Shown in pieces: positions 13,280 through 15,781 of a stretch of 15,781 nucleotides of DNA. The position numbers and the translations under genes were made by a program. Position 1 is the first letter of the stretch. Every line of letters begins with the position of its first letter. The notes under the pieces are model-generated. The model saw nothing but the letters and a program-made list of their open reading frames with translations. It made no database searches and was not told the DNA's origin. Origin of the DNA: CAZTDD01 sp964612675. GTDB taxonomy: Bacteria; Hinthialibacterota; Hinthialibacteria; Hinthialibacterales; JAKPRU01. Location of the stretch: contig CAZTDD010000148.1 of the NCBI GenBank assembly GCA_964612675.1, positions 1 to 15,781 on the forward strand. Reading direction: 5' to 3'.

Positions 13280-15658
13280 ATGCACAGAAATCCATTCGGC
13301 ATTCTAATGAAATTGGTTGTGATCGGAATCCTGTGCTCACCGATCCTTATGGTGCAGCCTGGTTGGGCCCAAGAGGAGACTCCAACGGCGGTCCCCGAGA
13401 CACCAACACCTGTCCCGGAGACACCGACACCGACCCCGGAATCTCCGACGGCCACACCGATTCCACCGACTCCAACACCCGTTGAAGAGTCTCCCACACC
13501 GACACCTGAGTCGCCGGTCGCTACGCCAACACCGGTTCCACCGACCCCGACTCCCGAATCGCCTACACCCACACCGGAATCACCGACCGCGACTCCCGAG
13601 TCACCGACTGCGACGCCTGTACCGCCAACTCCGACCCCGGAATCGCCGACTCCAACACCCGAGTCGCCAACCGTGACTCCAACTCCGGTTCCGCCGACTC
13701 CAACCCCCGAATCACCGACACCCACACCGGAATCGCCAACTGCGACTCCCGTACCCGACCAATTGATTACCGTCGGTGATGCTTCCGCACAAGCCGGTGA
13801 GACGTTTGATTTACCGATCACCGTCGTCGGGATGACAGAAACCGACGCGTTCCAGTTTGACGTTGTGTACGACCCGGCCATGTTGCAGAGTGACGGTGTT
13901 GTCTCCATCGCCGACACTCTTACCGCCGACTGGTATGCCGTTATGGGCACCGTGGAAGAGCCCGGGCGGCTCACGGTCGTTGCGGTAGCCGGATTCGCCA
14001 CTCCGATTTCGGGAGCAGGCACCTTGATGAATGTCGAACTCAGCGTCCTTGGAGATGCGGCGGAAGGAACGACAAGCGTCAGAGTTGAGAACCTCACCGA
14101 CGACCTCGCAACCATGAATCCTGTTGCAGGTACGGTGACCGTACTCCCGGGTGCAGTTACCCCAACCCCGACACCGGAAACACCGACGCCGACACCGGAG
14201 ACTCCAACACCAACACCGGTGCCGCCCACTCCGACTCCGACCGTGCCGGGACCGACTCCAACGCCGGAATCGCCGACACCGACACCGGAGACCCCAACCC
14301 CGGTACCGCCGACTGCTACACCGACACCAACTCTGGAGCCGGGCATTACGCCAACGGCGACCCCGACACCAACCGCTACAGCGACACCGACTGCTATTCA
14401 GGTCAATCCTGGCTTGGGTGTGGTCGCACTGACACGATTCGGACCGTTGCATCCAGCCGGTTCCGCCGCGTTCAACTTTGATACCGGTGTTACCGATACG
14501 GCAGGGAATTTTGTGCAGAAACGCAACACGCGCGGTGATCTAATCATCGACTATATTCCCGATTCGGCCGCGATGGGACCTGCTCTCGGCTTCCAGTATG
14601 CGAAAGATTTTGAGTTCTCCGGTGAAGTGACAGAAGACTTCAACGGTTCTGAGGGCGGGTACTTCCTGCTTGGCGGCAACTATCGCGCCTTTGCGCCCGT
14701 TGTACCGTTGCTCGGTGCAACCGGTGGCCCGAACAATGGCGGTATCGATACCGACAATACAGCGGATAACAACAGGCGGTTCGGCAATGCGCAGGGCGAT
14801 CCTATTCTGAAACCTGAGCTTGTCGACGTCGAACCGCAAGGCAACGACGGGTTTTATGTCCTGACCTACGATGGAAAGATCTACGGTGAGGGCAGTGCTG
14901 ACGGGACCGTTGTGGAGCAGCTGGAGACCGTGTTCGAAGCGCCTCCGGTCTTACCGGACACTTACGCCGCCGGCGTCGCGCGAGACCTCGAGATTTACCG
15001 CGGCTCAGCTGTGAGCAATTACAAGGTCGATGGCGTTGACGACGTGATCGGCGAGCCCGAAGGAGCCTATGTGCTGAATAATCTGGGTGTGATTACGAGT
15101 GTCGGCGAGGTACCTGAGCTCGATACAAGCAATCTAGCCCTCAGTGATGACCCGCTTATCATGATTTATCGTGACATGGAATTCGTCCCGAATGCAGCCG
15201 GGACCGAATTCATCGGTCTAGCGGTAATGGACGGGCTGGGCATCGTGACGTTCGTGCCTTTCGTTGGTGCCGATATCGGCGACTTCGACATAAACGACAT
15301 TGTAGCGTTTGACCCGGCCGCGGAAGCCGACCAGCGTGGTCTGCTGTTTGATATCGCACGAGATATCGAGGTGGAAATCAGCCCGGGCGCACTTCTCGGA
15401 CTCTCCAAGGCGGGCGGCGAGACAGGAGCCTCGATCACAAGTGGCACACGGATTGGAACGTTCATCCTGGACGGTTTCGGTGGGTTGCATACAGGCGGTC
15501 AGTCGACACCGTACGTGCCCCTGTGGGTTAGCGCTTTCACGCCGGGTGCTCGACCGGACGGTCGCGGTAACTACTACATCGTGACTAACCTGTTCATTCC
15601 GTACCAGCCGGTGGATGTCTACATCGACATCGAGCTTTCGCCGAATCTTGTACGCTAA
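13280..15658 (+). CDS. Large secreted protein: Pro/Thr linkers, cohesin-like domain, propeller-like repeats
   Basis: I prefer the ATG at 13280, preceded by GGGAGG five bases upstream; an in-frame ATG at 13247 lacks such a site. The product has 792 residues. A signal peptide (1-31, ...PGWAQ) is followed by a Pro/Thr/Glu/Ser linker (33-159, ETPTPVP and ESPTATP units). A cohesin-like domain (160-290) comes next, with features such as ETFDLPITV, FDVVYDPAML and ISGAGTLMNVELSV. After a second linker (292-372), residues 379-792 hold six degenerate units with a G-x-Y-x-L-x-x-x-G-x-I strand pair (near 379, 459, 524, 596, 645, 725) and a D-x-E motif (442, 516, 568, 631, 694, 783). This pattern fits a beta-propeller-like fold. 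No catalytic motif is recognised and no membrane anchor or sorting tail is seen. It ends at a strong terminator. Confidence 0.8.
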   Translation: MHRNPFGILMKLVVIGILCSPILMVQPGWAQEETPTAVPETPTPVPETPTPTPESPTATPIPPTPTPVEESPTPTPESPVATPTPVPPTPTPESPTPTPESPTATPESPTATPVPPTPTPESPTPTPESPTVTPTPVPPTPTPESPTPTPESPTATPVPDQLITVGDASAQAGETFDLPITVVGMTETDAFQFDVVYDPAMLQSDGVVSIADTLTADWYAVMGTVEEPGRLTVVAVAGFATPISGAGTLMNVELSVLGDAAEGTTSVRVENLTDDLATMNPVAGTVTVLPGAVTPTPTPETPTPTPETPTPTPVPPTPTPTVPGPTPTPESPTPTPETPTPVPPTATPTPTLEPGITPTATPTPTATATPTAIQVNPGLGVVALTRFGPLHPAGSAAFNFDTGVTDTAGNFVQKRNTRGDLIIDYIPDSAAMGPALGFQYAKDFEFSGEVTEDFNGSEGGYFLLGGNYRAFAPVVPLLGATGGPNNGGIDTDNTADNNRRFGNAQGDPILKPELVDVEPQGNDGFYVLTYDGKIYGEGSADGTVVEQLETVFEAPPVLPDTYAAGVARDLEIYRGSAVSNYKVDGVDDVIGEPEGAYVLNNLGVITSVGEVPELDTSNLALSDDPLIMIYRDMEFVPNAAGTEFIGLAVMDGLGIVTFVPFVGADIGDFDINDIVAFDPAAEADQRGLLFDIARDIEVEISPGALLGLSKAGGETGASITSGTRIGTFILDGFGGLHTGGQSTPYVPLWVSAFTPGARPDGRGNYYIVTNLFIPYQPVDVYIDIELSPNLVR
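13376..13756 (+). repeat. Pro/Thr linker repeat region 1
   Basis: The DNA repeats short imperfect units around CCGACTCC(A/G)ACACC and CCGGAATCGCC, encoding TPTPESP-type repeats. Copies vary mainly at third codon positions. Such tracts are prone to slippage and length change. The opposite strand is open here only because of this composition. Confidence 0.85.
14153..14395 (+). repeat. Pro/Thr linker repeat region 2
   Basis: Same style as region 1, with CCGACACCGGA(A/G)AC(T/A)CC-like units encoding TPTPET repeats, ending in a TATPTPTATATPTA stretch. It separates the cohesin-like domain from the C-terminal repeats of the secreted protein. Confidence 0.85.
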
Positions 15659-15688
15659 GTATTCGCCGCCGCTTTTCATGTAACCAGC

Positions 15689-15727
15689 CGCTCGCCCTGG
15701 AGTTCAACTTCAGGGCGAGCGTTCTTT
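15689..15727 (+). terminator. Intrinsic terminator after the large secreted protein
   Basis: CGCTCGCCCTG (15689-15699) and CAGGGCGAGCG (15711-15721) form an 11-bp stem followed by TTCTTT. It lies 31 bases after the stop codon and fits the end of the two-gene secreted-protein transcript. The last 54 bases of the window show nothing further. Confidence 0.88.
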
Positions 15728-15781
15728 AACCTGAGTTTTCTATCCAGCCATAAATGAATCGTGTATCCCTCTCGTTTCATT

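Noticed and set aside
13168..14346. Reverse-strand 392-codon frame rich in GVGVGVSG-type repeats
   Set aside because: It is the complement of the Pro/Thr repeat coding region. Its glycine/valine monotony follows from that composition, and the + strand has a signal peptide, Shine-Dalgarno and recognisable domains.
13376..14395. CRISPR-like array in the repeat tracts
   Set aside because: Repeats are short, imperfect and contiguous with no unique spacers, and they encode an in-frame Pro/Thr linker.

Overview
This 15.8 kb window looks like chromosomal DNA from a Gram-negative bacterium. It encodes an LptF/LptG-type LPS-export permease and a pseudopilin, alongside core genes (dnaN, smpB, asd, ispF, a galU-like gene, two tRNAs). 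Secreted proteins with Pro/Thr linkers, cohesin-like and dockerin-like modules, plus a short type II pseudopilin, recall uncultured lineages such as Sumerlaeota, Hydrogenedentota or Omnitrophota. That placement is an impression from protein style and is not demonstrated.

Layout. Positions 1-231 hold a partial hairpin repeat and a second hairpin. Positions 232-4820 carry four genes on the + strand: a NupG-like nucleoside:H+ symporter, a PAS/HisKA histidine kinase without membrane segments, a second MFS transporter, and ispF, which overlaps that transporter by 4 bp. A terminator separates them from a convergent pseudopilin gene (4889-5506, -). Positions 5700-6160 look like a replication origin, with near-consensus DnaA boxes next to a 44-base stretch that has no G and only six C; dnaN follows. 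No dnaA is present. A strong terminator separates dnaN from a convergent archaeal/fungal-type asd, whose leader contains a terminator-like hairpin.

Positions 8816-10081 encode the LptF/LptG permease. A MITE-like element follows, then a perfect hairpin and smpB, whose 3' end overlaps the convergent galU-like gene by 56 bp. A consensus promoter at 12006-12035 drives tRNA-Val(UAC) and tRNA-Asp(GUC).

The most distinctive part is 12365-15658, with two secreted proteins in tandem. The first is a 269-residue protein that appears to have a dockerin-like EF-hand pair inserted in a cohesin-like sandwich. The second is a 792-residue protein with signal peptide, Pro/Thr linker, cohesin-like domain, second linker, and a C-terminal region of six degenerate repeats that could form a beta-propeller. 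Together they suggest an extracellular scaffold or surface-display pair. This is a hypothesis from domain pattern; no enzyme or anchoring domain is visible nearby.
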